From assembly GCA_016584305.1 (NCBI GenBank), contig JACEEZ010023454.1:27990-91989 (forward strand): a DNA stretch of 64,000 bases, given 5' to 3'. Source of the DNA: Chionoecetes opilio. Its lineage: Eukaryota; Arthropoda; Malacostraca; Decapoda; Majidae. Under the pieces are notes generated by a model. It had not been told where the DNA came from. It made no database searches and worked only from the letters and a program-made list of their open reading frames with translations. Below, piece after piece: positions 10,993 through 22,484 of the stretch (its first letter is position 1; every line of letters starts with the position of its first letter). The translations under genes were made by a program, and so were the position numbers.

Positions 10993-11913
10993 AATGCAGA
11001 ATGGGTATAAATAAGACAAACTAGAAGCCGCTATAACCTACCACTTGTGGATAATATTGTACTGTTTGCAGAGAATGACAAAAAATATATAATATCTAGT
11101 TAATTATTTCAATAGTTTCTGTGCGAAAGAAACCTGAAAGTTAATGTGGGCCAAAATATGCTGATTGTATTTGGATGCTAGTGAAATACTTAATTTGGAA
11201 GGCAATGTATAGTTTGAGAGGTGAGAGGTATAAACAATGTCAAATAAACAGATGATAATGGAAGAGGACCCTGTGCCAACAAGGCAGCATGGAAGGGTAG
11301 ATAATAGAGAGAACACAACAAGGAAGGGATGTAGCTTCAGCTAAATGTTGAGAGTGCAGTGAGGCAGTAAAAAACAGGAATGGAAAACAGGACTCAGGAA
11401 TAGCTAAAAAACTAAATAACACTTGTCCTGTAGGAGTTTTAAAGGAACCTGTATCAACATAATTAAATTAGACCAAACCTGCTTTTTGTTGTTCCCTCAG
11501 TTCAATCTCTTCTGGTTTCCTCAGCCTGATGTTCATGTTGTAGATGTTGTAAAGAGCATTGATTTCCAACATTTTGTACAGCTTCAATGGTCTGTCAAGC
11601 CTAGTTTCTCCATGAAGAACATGAAAACTGTGTTTGTGTTGACCAATTTAGCGTCCCATTACACTGCTGTCTTGTGCCCACTGGAATGACATGTATACAT
11701 TAATAAAAAAAATGTTAAGCCTAGCATTATGTCAGAGCAGATTGAGGGTGTGGCCTAAAACACATAAGGGAAAACAAACCCACTGACATGCCAGTCACAA
11801 AACAGTATGCAATGGCAAATGAATGTGACAAATAAACATAAAGTATACAAAATATATTATACTTTTGGAAACATGGAGCTAAACTCCACAATAGCCATGC
11901 ATGTAATCTAAAC
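10993..11913. other. Unannotated sequence
   Basis: No gene recognised. An 88-codon ORF at 11423-11689 has no identifiable motif and no supporting context. Confidence 0.45.
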
Positions 11914-11916
11914 TTA

Positions 11917-12411
11917 TGCTGCTGTCACACATAGCCGTGTGGGCTCACCATTCGCCGTGTGAAAAATTTGGTGCGGACGGCAGCATACGGTGAGGACACA
12001 CGGTGGGCCGTTTCCCGTCCATTGAACACGTTCAAGGGACTTTGCCGGCCATCCGCGCCCGGCAGAAGTTTTGAGTATGCTCAAAACTCCTGCCGGGCGA
12101 GTAAAAGCGGCAGTGAACGGTGAGAGCCTGGTACGAGGACGCTATAAGGACGGCGCATCCGTTTGGCGCCTGTTCGCGGGACGGTGAACCCAGTACCAGG
12201 TCGGTGAGGACCCGGTATAGACCCGGTGACAAATAAAAAACATTGCGGCTGCTGACATTTTTTGCTGATTCTTCGCCGTGTTGGACTTTGTTGTTTTTCT
12301 ATTAGACGGAAGACACACGGTGTCTTTCCGCTCACCCAGAGCGCAGCTCTGTGTGAGCTCACCCAGAGCGCAGCAGAGCCCAGCTCACCTGGCTCTGTGT
12401 GACAGCCAGCA
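11917..12411. mobile_element. PIF/Harbinger-type MITE
   Basis: 495 bp with terminal inverted repeats (TGCTGCTGTCACACATAGCC against TGCTGGCTGTCACACAGAGC) and flanking TTA on both sides (11914-11916, 12412-12414), the 3-bp target preference of PIF/Harbinger. GC-rich core with an internal hairpin GCCCGGCAGAAGTTTTGAG at about 12058-12100. No transposase. Confidence 0.8.
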
Positions 12412-12414
12412 TTA

Positions 12415-12707
12415 CTTACGGTAAATTAGAGTTTGTCTTAATCACCATACATGTTTCGATATCACTATATCATAACTTTGCCATTGTTAGGGATACTCTA
12501 TACTATTACCGATGCAGAGTGTGTTTTTTATGAAAAACCCAAGTCAGAGTTAGGATAAGTTAATGACCTTGCAGACAAAATCCAGGAGGGGCATAGCCTC
12601 CCTTATGTTAAAAACTAAGGTTACTCGCTCAAGATTCCTAATACCCTTTGACCTGGGAGTGATTAAAAAAAAAAAAAAAAAAAAAAAAAATATATATTAT
12701 ATATATA
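12415..12707. other. Non-coding, poly(A) and (TA)n
   Basis: Ends with a run of about 27 A (12664-12690) and a short (TA)n that abuts the next transposon. No gene. Confidence 0.6.
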
Positions 12708-13690
12708 TAGTCGGTCAGCCCCGGTCCGAAATTTTGCTCACCGGTATCAAATTAGGGCGAGAATGCTAAGAGTGTTTTTTGAGAAGGTATAAATGCCTAG
12801 AGTTAGAAAACATGTGATAGCATTGTGGGGGTGGCAGCTTTATATGAGTTATCTCCCTTTTTCCAAAATGGCCGCCAAAATACACCCAATAATTATTAAA
12901 TTTTTAAATTTCGTTTTATGGGCCTATCATGTAGAGCTTTTCCTGGTGATTCCAACGGTATGCTTATTTGTTCCCTAGCTTCGATATTTGTCCCCCAAAT
13001 AGGCTTTTCCTCTAGGGGAAGAACCACTTTTCCCCTGGCCTAGGGCAATTTTCTAAACGTGGTAAATCGGGAAGATGATCAAGTATAAAATGTATTTAGA
13101 ATCCGCTTTTAAATACATATACCAATTCAATCGGATAATATTTATATACATATTTATATACATATGTATGTACATATGTACATAACTACGCTAATTACCT
13201 AAAACATTGAACACACCTTTTATGAAATTAATCATCAACATCGTCGTCTTCGTCCGTGCTCTCCTCATCATCTGATGAACGATTCTCGCAGTCTGACAGT
13301 TTGCACATATCAGTGCACTTAAGTCCATTTGCCAGACAGACACACTTACTACACATCCTTGAACATTTGCAGGCCAGTAGGGCCAAGATAGCCTCAGGTG
13401 CTGGCCGACCATCCATCCAATCCACTACCATTAATTCCTCAGCTACATCCATGTCAATTTTCCACCCTCTGCCAATGGGACTTGGTACACCTGGGTCTTG
13501 CTCAAGACATCTTCTCCATATTCCAGCCTGGTAGTTTGCCCTTTGTGCATGTTTGACTAAGCAGTCCCTGCAGGGTGGAAGCTGATGACTCTCTATCTCA
13601 CCTTTCTTAACACAGAACAAGTGGTACCTGAGATTATTGACCTTAGTGAATGCTGCTTTGGGGACATAGAGGAGACATGTGAAACACTCT

Positions 13691-13810
13691 AGTTTGTCCA
13701 TCAGTTCTGAGGAGGTCCCATTCCTGGCCCAACTGTGTAAATGTGTGTCTAGTTTGTCCATCAGTTCTGAGGAGGTCCCATTCCTGGCCCAACTGTGTAA
13801 ATGTGTTTCT
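13691..13810 (-). repeat. 60-bp in-frame tandem duplication
   Basis: Two 60-bp units (13691-13750 and 13751-13810) differ at one base. They duplicate exactly 20 codons of the transposon protein, around TFTQLGQEWDLL. Confidence 0.92.
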
Positions 13811-15329
13811 GATTTCCCTGTTGTTGGTCACGAATTTTAGAGCACTTGCCTTCCCTTTACCTGCGAAAGCACTGGTAGTGTCACATCCAGTGTATGCATG
13901 TATACCAATAAGAGCTCTGCGAACATCTATGCCGATAGTGGCAGCGACTTTCCCCGTGTCAACTAATCTAGTTCTGGTTCTAGTTCCACATTTCTGGAAT
14001 AACGGGCCCCTATCTTGTCATGGAATGCCAAACACATGATAAGACATCTGTATCCTCTGCGCATATCACAACAGCCTGGTAGCCCTGTCTAGCAGCATGG
14101 ACAGCATGGAAAAGTAGGCACCCATCTGCTTCTTCCTGCTGGCACTGGAGATCTGGTACCTCTTCACTGCCCCGTGATGTAATTTTGTAGCATTTGTCAT
14201 CTACAGTTGTATACGAATCTTCTCATGTAGGTTTCTCCCTGTACACTGGCTTCCTCCATTCACTGACAATGAAGCTAATCAGACTGGTTTATGATCTATA
14301 TTATTATTATTTATCTATGATCTTGTTGATATCTGTAGACTTTGCCTTCCAAAGCTTGAGCTCCCTATGTAGATTTTGATTTTCCAAGACACCTTTAATG
14401 AGACACGCATGGAACCATCAACACTTTCCCTTGTCGTCGGAAAATATTTCTACTGCACCTCCAAGCTCGGATTTCAGTCTTCTGTGCATATTCTTCTTTG
14501 TTGAATCCTTCAGAAGAGTAACTCCACCAGACAACATTAATGATTCCAATTTGTGGTCAAGGAGGTGACTGGTATAATCCTCTTGTTGGGGATAATATCT
14601 TCTCTGATGTAATTCGAAAAGTTCTTGGTAAGCTTCTCCTTCAACCTTGTGATACAGTATAAATTCATCTGTTACTTTCTCTCTTCATTCTCATTGCTGT
14701 CCTCTTTGTTCCTAGTGTAATTCCTATAGCATGAAGCGTGGTAGTGTGCCTCTGCGGCAACAATGTCTCTACTGGTTAGTGCTATCATCCTGCCGTCTGG
14801 ATTTCTGACGGCACTCTCTCTTAGTGTTTGATCTACTCTCAGTTGTGAAGCTAGCGTAAGTGTTTCACGTGTATTGGAGTGCTTTTTGAACTTGACCTGC
14901 TACAGAATACGCAGATCGGAGCATAAACTCTTGATTCATGTGTTGATGTTCTGGAAGACTTTTTTGGAGGACAGTCACTACTACCAGATAGATCACTACT
15001 ACATTCACCTGCTTTACTTTTCAGAGTTTCCAAGTCTCTTTTCATGGTGAACATGCTTCTTACATTTTCGATGATAGAATATAATTGAACTTCTTTGTCC
15101 TGAAGCGTTTTTGAAACGTCTAGAATGGGGACATGGTTCCTGACTTTGGCGGCTTCAAGTAAGGTTAACCAGGAGGCATGGCTTTGAGGACTGACAAAAT
15201 GTTCATCTCCGTCGGATACTGCCTGGTGTATGATGCACAGTTTCTTGGCGGGTGCCTGTGGCGTTTCCATGTTAACGGACATCCAGGCCTCCTACGTTGA
15301 AGTTCCACAGCTACCACGACACCGGATTC

Positions 15330-15368
15330 TGGTCCCGGATTCTTCTCTACATCACCAGCCTTCAACAT
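15330..15368 (-). other. 2A-like (StopGo) peptide coding site
   Basis: Thirteen codons from ATG at 15368 encode MLKAGDVEKNPGP. This contains the full 2A signature D-V/I-E-X-N-P-G-P at 15330-15353, at which ribosomes are known to skip the Gly-Pro bond. It lies at the start of the transposon gene; the frame remains open upstream of this ATG for about 15 codons to a stop. Confidence 0.8.
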
Positions 15369-15750
15369 AGCTTCGAGAGGTAGTCGGCTGCTACTCTACC
15401 TCTCCACTCCAAAAACCCGACTTTCTCTGAACGCACGACCTGCGGGCCGGCTGGTCTTCCGGCAGTGGTGGTCTCCTCGAGGGTCTCCAACGTCGCCAGT
15501 CGATCGTCCGGTCCGTCTCTCGCCGATGAAATACGACACCTGAAAAAGAATTTTTTTTTTAATTATATGTATGTATATTTATATAATTATATAATATACA
15601 GTTTGGAAAAGGGGGATAACTCCCATAAAGCTGCCACTGCCACAATGCTATCACATGTTTTCTAACTCTAGGCATTTATACCTTCCCAAAAGACACTATT
15701 AGCATTCTCGCCCTAATTTGATACCGACCAACCCCCAGGCTGATCGCCTA

Positions 15751-15751
15751 A

Positions 15752-15793
<42 letters not shown>

Positions 15794-15940
15794 TATATAT
15801 ATATATATATATATATAAATTTGCAACAGTAAATTCTAGTAGATATTCAGGTCAATTGTCTTACTTGCCTAACCTTAACCTAGAACTAAACAAAATGGCA
15901 ATTAATATTAGTCAGAACAGGGCCACCCGGATGGTTGTGT
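15751..15940. repeat. (TA)n microsatellite and spacer
   Basis: (TA)n at about 15751-15816, then unrecognised sequence. Confidence 0.8.
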
Positions 15941-15942
15941 AA

Positions 15943-16216
15943 AGACCGGTTCCCACTAGCCCGCTTGTACGGCCGCCGTACAACAATGAACAACAATGAC
16001 GTCACAATAAAGTCGACCGCACCGCCGTACCGCTGTACGGCTGCCGTACAAAGTTAAAATCAAGTCATCTCTCCCCCTCGGCGGTGTCCGCTCGAGCGGA
16101 GGTGCAAACTGTGCCCGGTTACCACAAATACCACTCAAGCGGTGATGATGGTGACGTCATTGTTGGGCGGTGTACGGCAACGGCGGCCGTAGAAGCAGGC
16201 TAGTGGGAACCGGCCT
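15943..16216. mobile_element. PIF/Harbinger-type MITE, family 2 copy A
   Basis: TIRs AGACCGGTTCCCACTAGCC and, reversed, AGGCCGGTTCCCACTAGCC, flanked by TAA at 15940-15942 and 16217-16219. Near-identical to the element at 62916-63194. Contains palindromic GCTCGAGC and several TGACGTCA-like motifs. Confidence 0.85.
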
Positions 16217-16570
16217 TAAGCCTACACAAAAGGGTTGCCTACTTTACTCTTGAACATGTCAGGTTAGGTTACGGTTAGTTTTCCTTACCAATATGTTAAC
16301 TTTGTGTGGGAATCACAATGATGGTATTTTTGAGAAAATCCGATGGTTAGCTACAGAGCGACAGTCAAGCGTCTTCACCCGGCAAGGCGACCCTTTCCAG
16401 ACTTGGGAAATAAGCGGCCCCACTGCTCCGGCTAGTTGGCGGCCGCCAATCCTGTGGAATATTTACCAAATACGTAGGTTATATTTGTTAGTGTCCAGAA
16501 GTGAATGGTAATTACTACATATATGCCGCAGAAGAAACTACATATACACAAATCGTGTTATTAAGGTTTG

Positions 16571-16634
16571 CAGTGAAAGCCCAGTTCTGTCTAATAATAA
16601 TGTGTTATTATTAAGCAGAACTGGGCTTTCACTG
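16571..16634. repeat. Perfect-arm hairpin
   Basis: AGTGAAAGCCCAGTTCTG at the left pairs with CAGAACTGGGCTTTCACT at the right around ATAATAATGTGTTATTAT. Confidence 0.85.
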
Positions 16635-16833
16635 GCAACCAAATACAACAAAATAAACCGACAAAAATATCACATTTTGTGTTATAATTTCTTTATATAA
16701 ATATATATCACAGACCACCTGTTAGTTCACTAACCGGTAAAGATTCGCTTTATCAACGCTCTCCTTTTTCAGATGGAACTATATTTTTCTGATACATTTT
16801 TATGCGTTTTGAAAGAATCTGATGTTTGTTTGG

Positions 16834-17271
16834 TTAAGATTAGTTTTATCGCCCCTGCCATATCTAGCTTACTACCTTATGAAGGACAAATCTTTTGTCA
16901 TACACGTCTTCTACTAACCTTCAAACCTCTTGGCAAGCTGTTACTTCGATGTAAATCACGGAAATAAATGATAATAAAAATAAATAGGTAAAACTCCGCC
17001 GTCGTCATCAGCACAGTCAGTGACCACAGGCCAATCCCTCCCTCACTGACAGCAGCCAGGCTAGGTTAGGTTATGGTTATGGTTAAGGTTAAGGTTAGGT
17101 TTAGTTTAGTTTAAAATAAAACTAAACTTAACCTTAACCTAACCTCCCTTTTTGACCAAATTAACAGTTTGCCAAGAGGCTTGAAGGTTAGTAAAAGACA
17201 TGTATGACAAAAGATTAGTCCTTCATAAGGTAGTAAACGATATATGGCAGGGTTGATACAACAAATCTTAA
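16834..17271. repeat. Inverted repeat with about 110-bp arms
   Basis: Left arm 16834-16943 (TTAAGATTAG to CTTGGCAAGCTGTTA) pairs imperfectly with 17162-17271. The spacer includes TTAGG-type runs. Probably ends of a non-autonomous element. Confidence 0.7.
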
Positions 17272-17596
17272 CTCACTAACCTAACCTGGGCATTAGGTAT
17301 TATTTTACACTAGGACCAGAATTCCCTACACAAGTGGGACCATGGTTAATGTTTACCTTTTAGGATTCTAAGAAAAACTCTCAATGAGCTTCCGTTGCAA
17401 ATCAATACTTTTGGAGATACGACAAGTGACAAGAGAGACAAAGTGTTTATGTGCGCCTCACTCTTCTTTCTCTTGTGACCTGCATCGCCTCAATTTTTCC
17501 TTTGCCGCGGACATTTTTTAACGCGAATTTGGCTTTAGTCAGGTTAAACGTGGAGTTAGGTTAGATGGTATTCAACCAGTAATTTAGTACGAACTA

Positions 17597-18172
17597 CACA
17601 CAACCCTCGTTTTCCCGGACTAATAGGGGGGAGCACTGGTCCGGGAACCGCAAACGTCCGGGAATCGCAACAGTCCGAGGCCATTACTCACCCCGGACGT
17701 TTATCCTACTCTAGTATTTACTGTCCGGCAACCGCCAATATCAGCTACCCCGCCCCGGACTTTTACGTCACTTTGTTGTTGTTTTTTAGTGCTGCGAGGA
17801 TCCCTTGGGGAACACTATGAGCCCTGGTGATGTCCTATGATGCTATCACAGGCGCTGTAGTTGACCTGTCTTCCTCAGGAAGGCACAGGTGAGGCGGATG
17901 ACAGCGTGTTGCCGGGAGGGGTGTGTGTCTTGGAGAGTGAGTGTCGTGTACCCAAATGTAAACAATACGACCGCTGAGCATGCTGACACCTGGCGGGAGG
18001 CGCGGACACTGACCAGGTGTGACAGGAGACGCTCGGACCGCCGGACAACTTTGTCAATTTACGGACGGGACCAGGCATTAGTCCGGGACTCTGACATATC
18101 CCCGGACCTCTGATTTTGACCGGCAAATCCGATATCCGGGAAATGGAGGTCCGGAAAAACGAGGGTTGTGTG
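17597..18172. mobile_element. Pogo/Tigger-like MITE
   Basis: 576 bp with TIRs CACACAACCCTCGTTTTCCC and, reversed, CACACAACCCTCGTTTTTCC, flanked by TA on both sides (17595-17596, 18173-18174). Repeated CCGGAC/GTCCGG motifs resemble pogo-type elements. A copy of the GCTGCGAGGATCCC repeat lies inside (about 17790-17920). Confidence 0.8.
17790..17920 (+). repeat. GCTGCGAGGATCCC repeat, copy 1 of 4
   Basis: Shared block containing GGAACACTATGAGCCCTGG and GGAAGGCACAGGTGAGGCGG. Other copies at about 22485-22630 (-), 22890-22985 (+) and 35117-35233 (+). No coding meaning seen; class unknown. Confidence 0.75.
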
Positions 18173-19995
18173 TACGTTTAAAGTATTCTTATCCTATATA
18201 TTTTTATGTGTTAAGAATGATGGTCACATTAATAATCGTCGGAAATGCCTCATTTTGCAGTTATCCCCTTAAGGTTAGGTTAGGTTAGGGAACTTCCCAA
18301 GAAATAGGTAGGTATCTGTAGGTTATTGGTTATATATTTTGATGTATTTTCAGCTTCATATCATCCCATAGTGTATACTGGATATATTTTACGTCATCTA
18401 CATAATCTACTCCACATACAAAACTTGTTTCCAAAGTAAACAAACCATACTCTATGATTGTGTAGAAAATTATAGTCCTAGTGTAAACATTTACTGGGCA
18501 TTGATTACTTAACCGAGCCTCGATGACCCACACATACCCCCTTGTGTTATTTTTAGTTTTGGTAAATTTCTAGCATTTGCCTTACTCTCCCCCTTCCAAG
18601 GGGGAGAACCGACCCCAATCCCTTCCCGCAAACAAGTGTGGGGACTTGTGGAAATGCGAGCTTTTCGGGTAGGGAACAATTACTGTGTCGAACATACGTA
18701 CTTTTGGAGTTATGTAGGGGAGTCAAAATTCCCTATATCTAAGGAAATGTACCTAGATCTAGAAAAATTTACCTAACCTGAGCTAGCTAACAACCTAACC
18801 ATTAAATTTGTACACTAGGACAGAAATTCCTTACACAATTGGGAATGTTGTTTCTGTTCACCTCAATAGATTCTAAGAAATATTCTCTCTATGAACTTCC
18901 GTCGCAAATCACTACTTTCGGAGATATAAGACTTTTTTAATAAGAAGGAGTGTATGAGATATGAAAATTAAACTAACCTAACCCCACCTTTAGACTCACT
19001 AATCTAACCTAACCTAACCTAACCTATTCCCACACGTTAACCTCCAAACTAAAGCCAAATCTGCATTAAAGAAGTGTCCGCGGCAAGGGAAGAACAGAGT
19101 GAAGGAGGTCACAAGAGGAAGAAGAGTGTGACGGACGTAAACACTTTGTCTCTCACCTCCCTATAAACAACATGTCATATCTCCAAAAGTAATGATTTGC
19201 GACGGAAGTCCATAGAGAGAATGTTTCCTAGAATCGGTAAATTTCTAGTGTTTGCCCATACTCTCCCACTTCCCCAAAACAAGTTTGGGAACCTGTGGGA
19301 ATGCAGGGTTTTCGGGTGGGGAACAAATTATGCGTCAGAAACACGTAATTTAAGAGTTGTGTATGGGGGGTAAAATTCTCTAGATCTAGGGTATATTCCT
19401 TATATCTACAGAAATTTCCCTACCCAAAATTAACCTAACCTAGCGGGGGGCTTGACCCACCGATAACCTAACCTAACCAAATCTAACCTAAGCTAACCTA
19501 ACCAATTCTAACCAAACCAAACCAAATCTAACCTAACCTAACCAAATATAACCTAAACAAACTAACCTATCCTCCTAGCGGGGGGGTGGGGGGGTTCTCG
19601 ACACTTGGGTCATCATTCTGTGAGGATCGTCAGGTTCACACGTCTCTGGACTCGGAAGAAATCCAATTAATTTTCCCTAGATCTAGGGAATTTTTTCAAC
19701 ACCCCTAACTCAAAAACTATGTGGTTGCGATGTTTATTTTGTATCCCAGCCAAATATCCCGCATTCCCCCAGGTCCCCAAGCTTGTTTTGTGGGAGAGGG
19801 GGAGTATGGGCAAACACTATAATAATACCCTAGAATCCAATAAGGTAAATAGAAACCACACTCCCAATTGTGTAGGGAATTTCGGTCCTAGTGTAAAATA
19901 ATACCACCTAACTTCCTAACCTAACCAAATTGAACCTCCAAACGGGGAGGCTCTGCCGCCCTCGACCCCCCGATATTCTAACCTAACCTCCTACG

Positions 19996-20210
19996 GTTAC
20001 AGGGAGTTTCGTACACAAGTTGTTTCGTACCCAGGTGTTGTTAGTAGTTTCGTACACTGATTTTGAGTTTTTTCGTAGATACCTGATGTCGTTTCGTAGC
20101 TCTAGTAGTCAAGTTCAACTCTGAGCTGAGTGTACGAAACGACTATGGATTCATATAGACTACGCAACTTTTTAGTGTACGAAATAACTTATGTACGAAC
20201 TGACTGCACC
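19996..20210. mobile_element. Small MITE built of GTTTCGTAC motifs
   Basis: Imperfect TIRs (GAGTTTCGTACACAAGTTG and, reversed, AGTTCGTACATAAGTTAT). TTTCGTA or TACGAAA occurs about eight times in 215 bp. Confidence 0.65.
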
Positions 20211-20382
20211 CCTCTCCTCCATATTCCTCGACCCTCCCGGTAACCTAACAAAATTTTACCACACACTTTATAATTACGTTTTAGAGGTATCTGAAGGAAC
20301 TTGTGAAGGTTTCATGGATAACCTCTCCACTAATAAGGGCAGGAAAGGACACTAGAATATTACCTGCACTTATACCGCCTTA

Positions 20383-22464
20383 AGGCGGCGTCACACTAGC
20401 ACTTTTTCCGTCTAGTTTTTTTCAGCGACTTTCTACAAACTAACAATTTTCTGACTGCAAAGTCTGCAAGCCGTCACACACACGGAATCGTTCGCCTGCA
20501 TCACCAGTCAGCTGTTCGACTGTAAACAAACATGGTTCTTTGTGGTTTGTGGTTTAACCACTTTGTGGTTAAGATTATGTTTCATTAAAACCTATAAGGT
20601 TAGGTTATGTTTCATTAAAACCTATAAGGTTAGGTTAGGTTTCATTAAATCCGGTTAGGTTAGGTTAGGTTTCATTAAAATATAAAAGGGTTTAAGGTTA
20701 GGTTTATTTTATTTTTTTTCTTTTATTTTTTTTTCTTTGCGCAAAATAAAACTATCTCCATTACAACACGCACCTATTTTAGGCCAAGAAAAAATAGTCT
20801 GTCTCTGAAAACGACCGCGAAACTCTCGTCCATTATTACCGACGGCTATAATTACGTGCCTTGTAATGCATTAAAGTTGTAGTAGAACAATTTCTTTCAT
20901 GACATCGTAAAAAAAAGTAAGCTGAAAGGCTTGTGGAGCCCGCCAACTTCTGCGGATTATGCACCCAAAAACATAGTTACCGAAATAGGAAATGTAGGTA
21001 CTTATTACTTCTATTGCCGTTTCTTTAGCTGTGCTTTCCTGTGCCTATATGTTTGTTTTTTGTGAAATGAATTTTCTAAATTCAGATAAGTGAGGTTAAG
21101 TTTTGGTTAGGTTAGGAGGCATTCATGATTCTTAACACCACTGTGTGTCAGGGTGTGTCTGGTGAGTTCAGAATGGGGTATAAAACCTTTTCCCACACTC
21201 TAGGCATCATGGTTTCTTAACACCACTGTGTGTCAGGGTGTGTCTGGTGAGGCCCACTCTTTGTAGTAAATCTTTTCCCACACTCTAAACATTTATAATT
21301 CTTAACACCACTGTGTGTCAGGGTGTGTGGTGAGGTGACCCATTGTAGCAAATCTTTTCCCACACTCTAAACATTCATAATTCTTAACACCACTGTGTGT
21401 CAGGGTGTGTATGGTGAGGTGACCCATTGTAGCAAATCTTTTCCCACACTCCAAACATTCATAATTCTTAACACCCACTGGGGTGTCAGGGTGTGTGTGG
21501 TGAGGTGACCCATTGTAGCCAATCTTTTCCCACACTCTAAACATTCAAAATTTCTTAACACCACTGTGTGTCAGGGTGTGTTCGGTGAGTTGACTCTTTG
21601 TAGTAAATCTTTTCCCACACTCTAAATATTCATAATTCTTAACACCACGGGTGTGTCAGGGTGTGTCTGGTGAGTTCAGAACGGGTATAAACCTTTTCCC
21701 ACACTCTAGGCATTCATGGTTCTTAACACCACGGTGTGTCAGGGTGTGTCTGGTGAGGTCACTCTTTGTAGTAAATCTTTTCCCACACTCTAAACATTCA
21801 TAATTCTTAACACCACTGTGTGTCCGGTGTGTGTGTGTGAGGTCACTCTTTGTAGTAAATCTTTTCCCACACTCTAAACATTCATAATTTTTAACACCAC
21901 TGTGTGTCAGGGTGTGTGAGTGAGGTCACTCTTTGTAGTAAATCTTTTCCCACACTCTAGGCATTCATGATTCTTAACACCACTGTGTGTCAGGGTGTGT
22001 TTTGGTGAGCTGACTCTTTCTAGCAAATTTTTGTCCCACACTCTAAACATTCATAATTCTTAACACCACTGTGTGTCAGGGTGTGTTCGGTGAGTTGACT
22101 CTTTGTAGTAAATCTTTTCAATCGAGTCATGCGAGAGACTGTTGGCTGTTATATAGAACCGGCTTTTAAATGTATCTACATGTACAATAGTAACTTGAAT
22201 ATTTTTAATACTTTTAAACGTATTGAATTATAATTTGCAAAAACTTACTGATTTATATCGAATATCTTTAAAGTAATCACTATGGATTTTGATTTGACTA
22301 AGAAAGTTGACCAACTTTGCAGACAAAGACGATCACGAGCGACTGCCTCAGACTGACTGATGCAGACGGACTAACTAGTCAGAGCGAGAAAAACTAGTCA
22401 GAGCGAGAAAAAACCAACGAAGTTCGACTAACTAGACGGAAAAAGGGCTAGTGTGACGCCGCCT
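20383..22464. mobile_element. PIF/Harbinger-type element carrying a C2H2 zinc-finger array
   Basis: 2,082 bp. TIRs AGGCGGCGTCACACTAGC and CTTTTTCCGTCTAGTT are matched in reverse complement at 22430-22464. TTA flanks both ends (20380-20382, 22465-22467). No transposase seen. The interior holds TTAGG-type sequence (20590-20700) and the zinc-finger repeat block. Confidence 0.82.
21121..22121 (-). pseudogene. Degenerate tandem C2H2 zinc-finger array
   Basis: About twelve 84-bp units. On the reverse strand each encodes a 28-residue C2H2 finger with linker, best read at 21302-21544: YECLECGKRFATMGHL then TIHTLTHSGVKN, matching C-x2-C-x12-H-x3-H. Fingers of this kind bind DNA. Most units carry frameshifts (missing or extra bases in the GTGTGTCAGGGTGTG segment), so no long ORF survives. 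Units are far more alike at DNA level than independent fingers of a regulator usually are, which points to tandem expansion. Confidence 0.8.
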
Positions 22465-22484
22465 TTAGTGATCCTGGCGACAGG

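Larger units (their letters stand above)
13228..15368 (-). pseudogene. Transposon protein: 2A-like N-terminus, DTDV region, Cys-rich CXC-like C-terminus
   Basis: Decayed gene on the reverse strand spread over several frames. N-terminus at 15368 has DVEKNPGP. After a frame change, 15282-14851 encodes CIIHQAVSDGDEHFVSP and SWLTLLEAAKVRNH. Further blocks are AEAHYHASCYRNYT (about 14740), EEADGCLLFHAVHAARQGYQ with EDTDVL (about 14050-14140), and 13761-13228, which contains LPPCRDCLVKHAQRANYQ, PAPEAILALLACKC, a CXC-like run of eight or more Cys, and an acidic end. This order matches a repeat-associated protein family of marine invertebrates that I recognise only as uncharacterised. The EEAD/DTDV spacing is reminiscent of XPG-I/Asteroid nucleases; that is inference. 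At least four frameshifts, so non-functional. Confidence 0.65.
12708..15750 (-). mobile_element. DNA transposon with about 150-bp TIRs and a 2A-bearing protein
   Basis: Long terminal inverted repeats occur at 12708-12867 and 15603-15750. The tips are TAGTCGGTCAGCC and, reversed, TAGGCGATCAGCC. The inner parts share long near-identical stretches such as GGTATCAAATTAGGGCGAG and GGTATAAATGCCTAGAG. Both ends abut (TA)n, consistent with a TA-containing target, but a duplication cannot be separated from the microsatellite. The interior holds a decayed reverse-strand protein gene. Superfamily not assigned. Confidence 0.8.
17060..20700. repeat. Interspersed TTAGG-type patches with a repeated flanking module
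   Basis: Short (TTAGG)n or (CCTAA)n patches occur at about 17062-17150, 18270-18292, 18970-19030, 19430-19570 and 20590-20700. Between them two linked modules recur in both orientations: one around TTCCGTCGCAAATCACTAC (17310-17545, 18795-18935, inverted 19035-19235), the other around a GTGGGAATGC/TTTTCGGGT box (18560-18770, 19235-19400, inverted 19670-19880). TTAGG is the usual arthropod telomere repeat; these are short internal patches, not a telomere. Confidence 0.7.
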
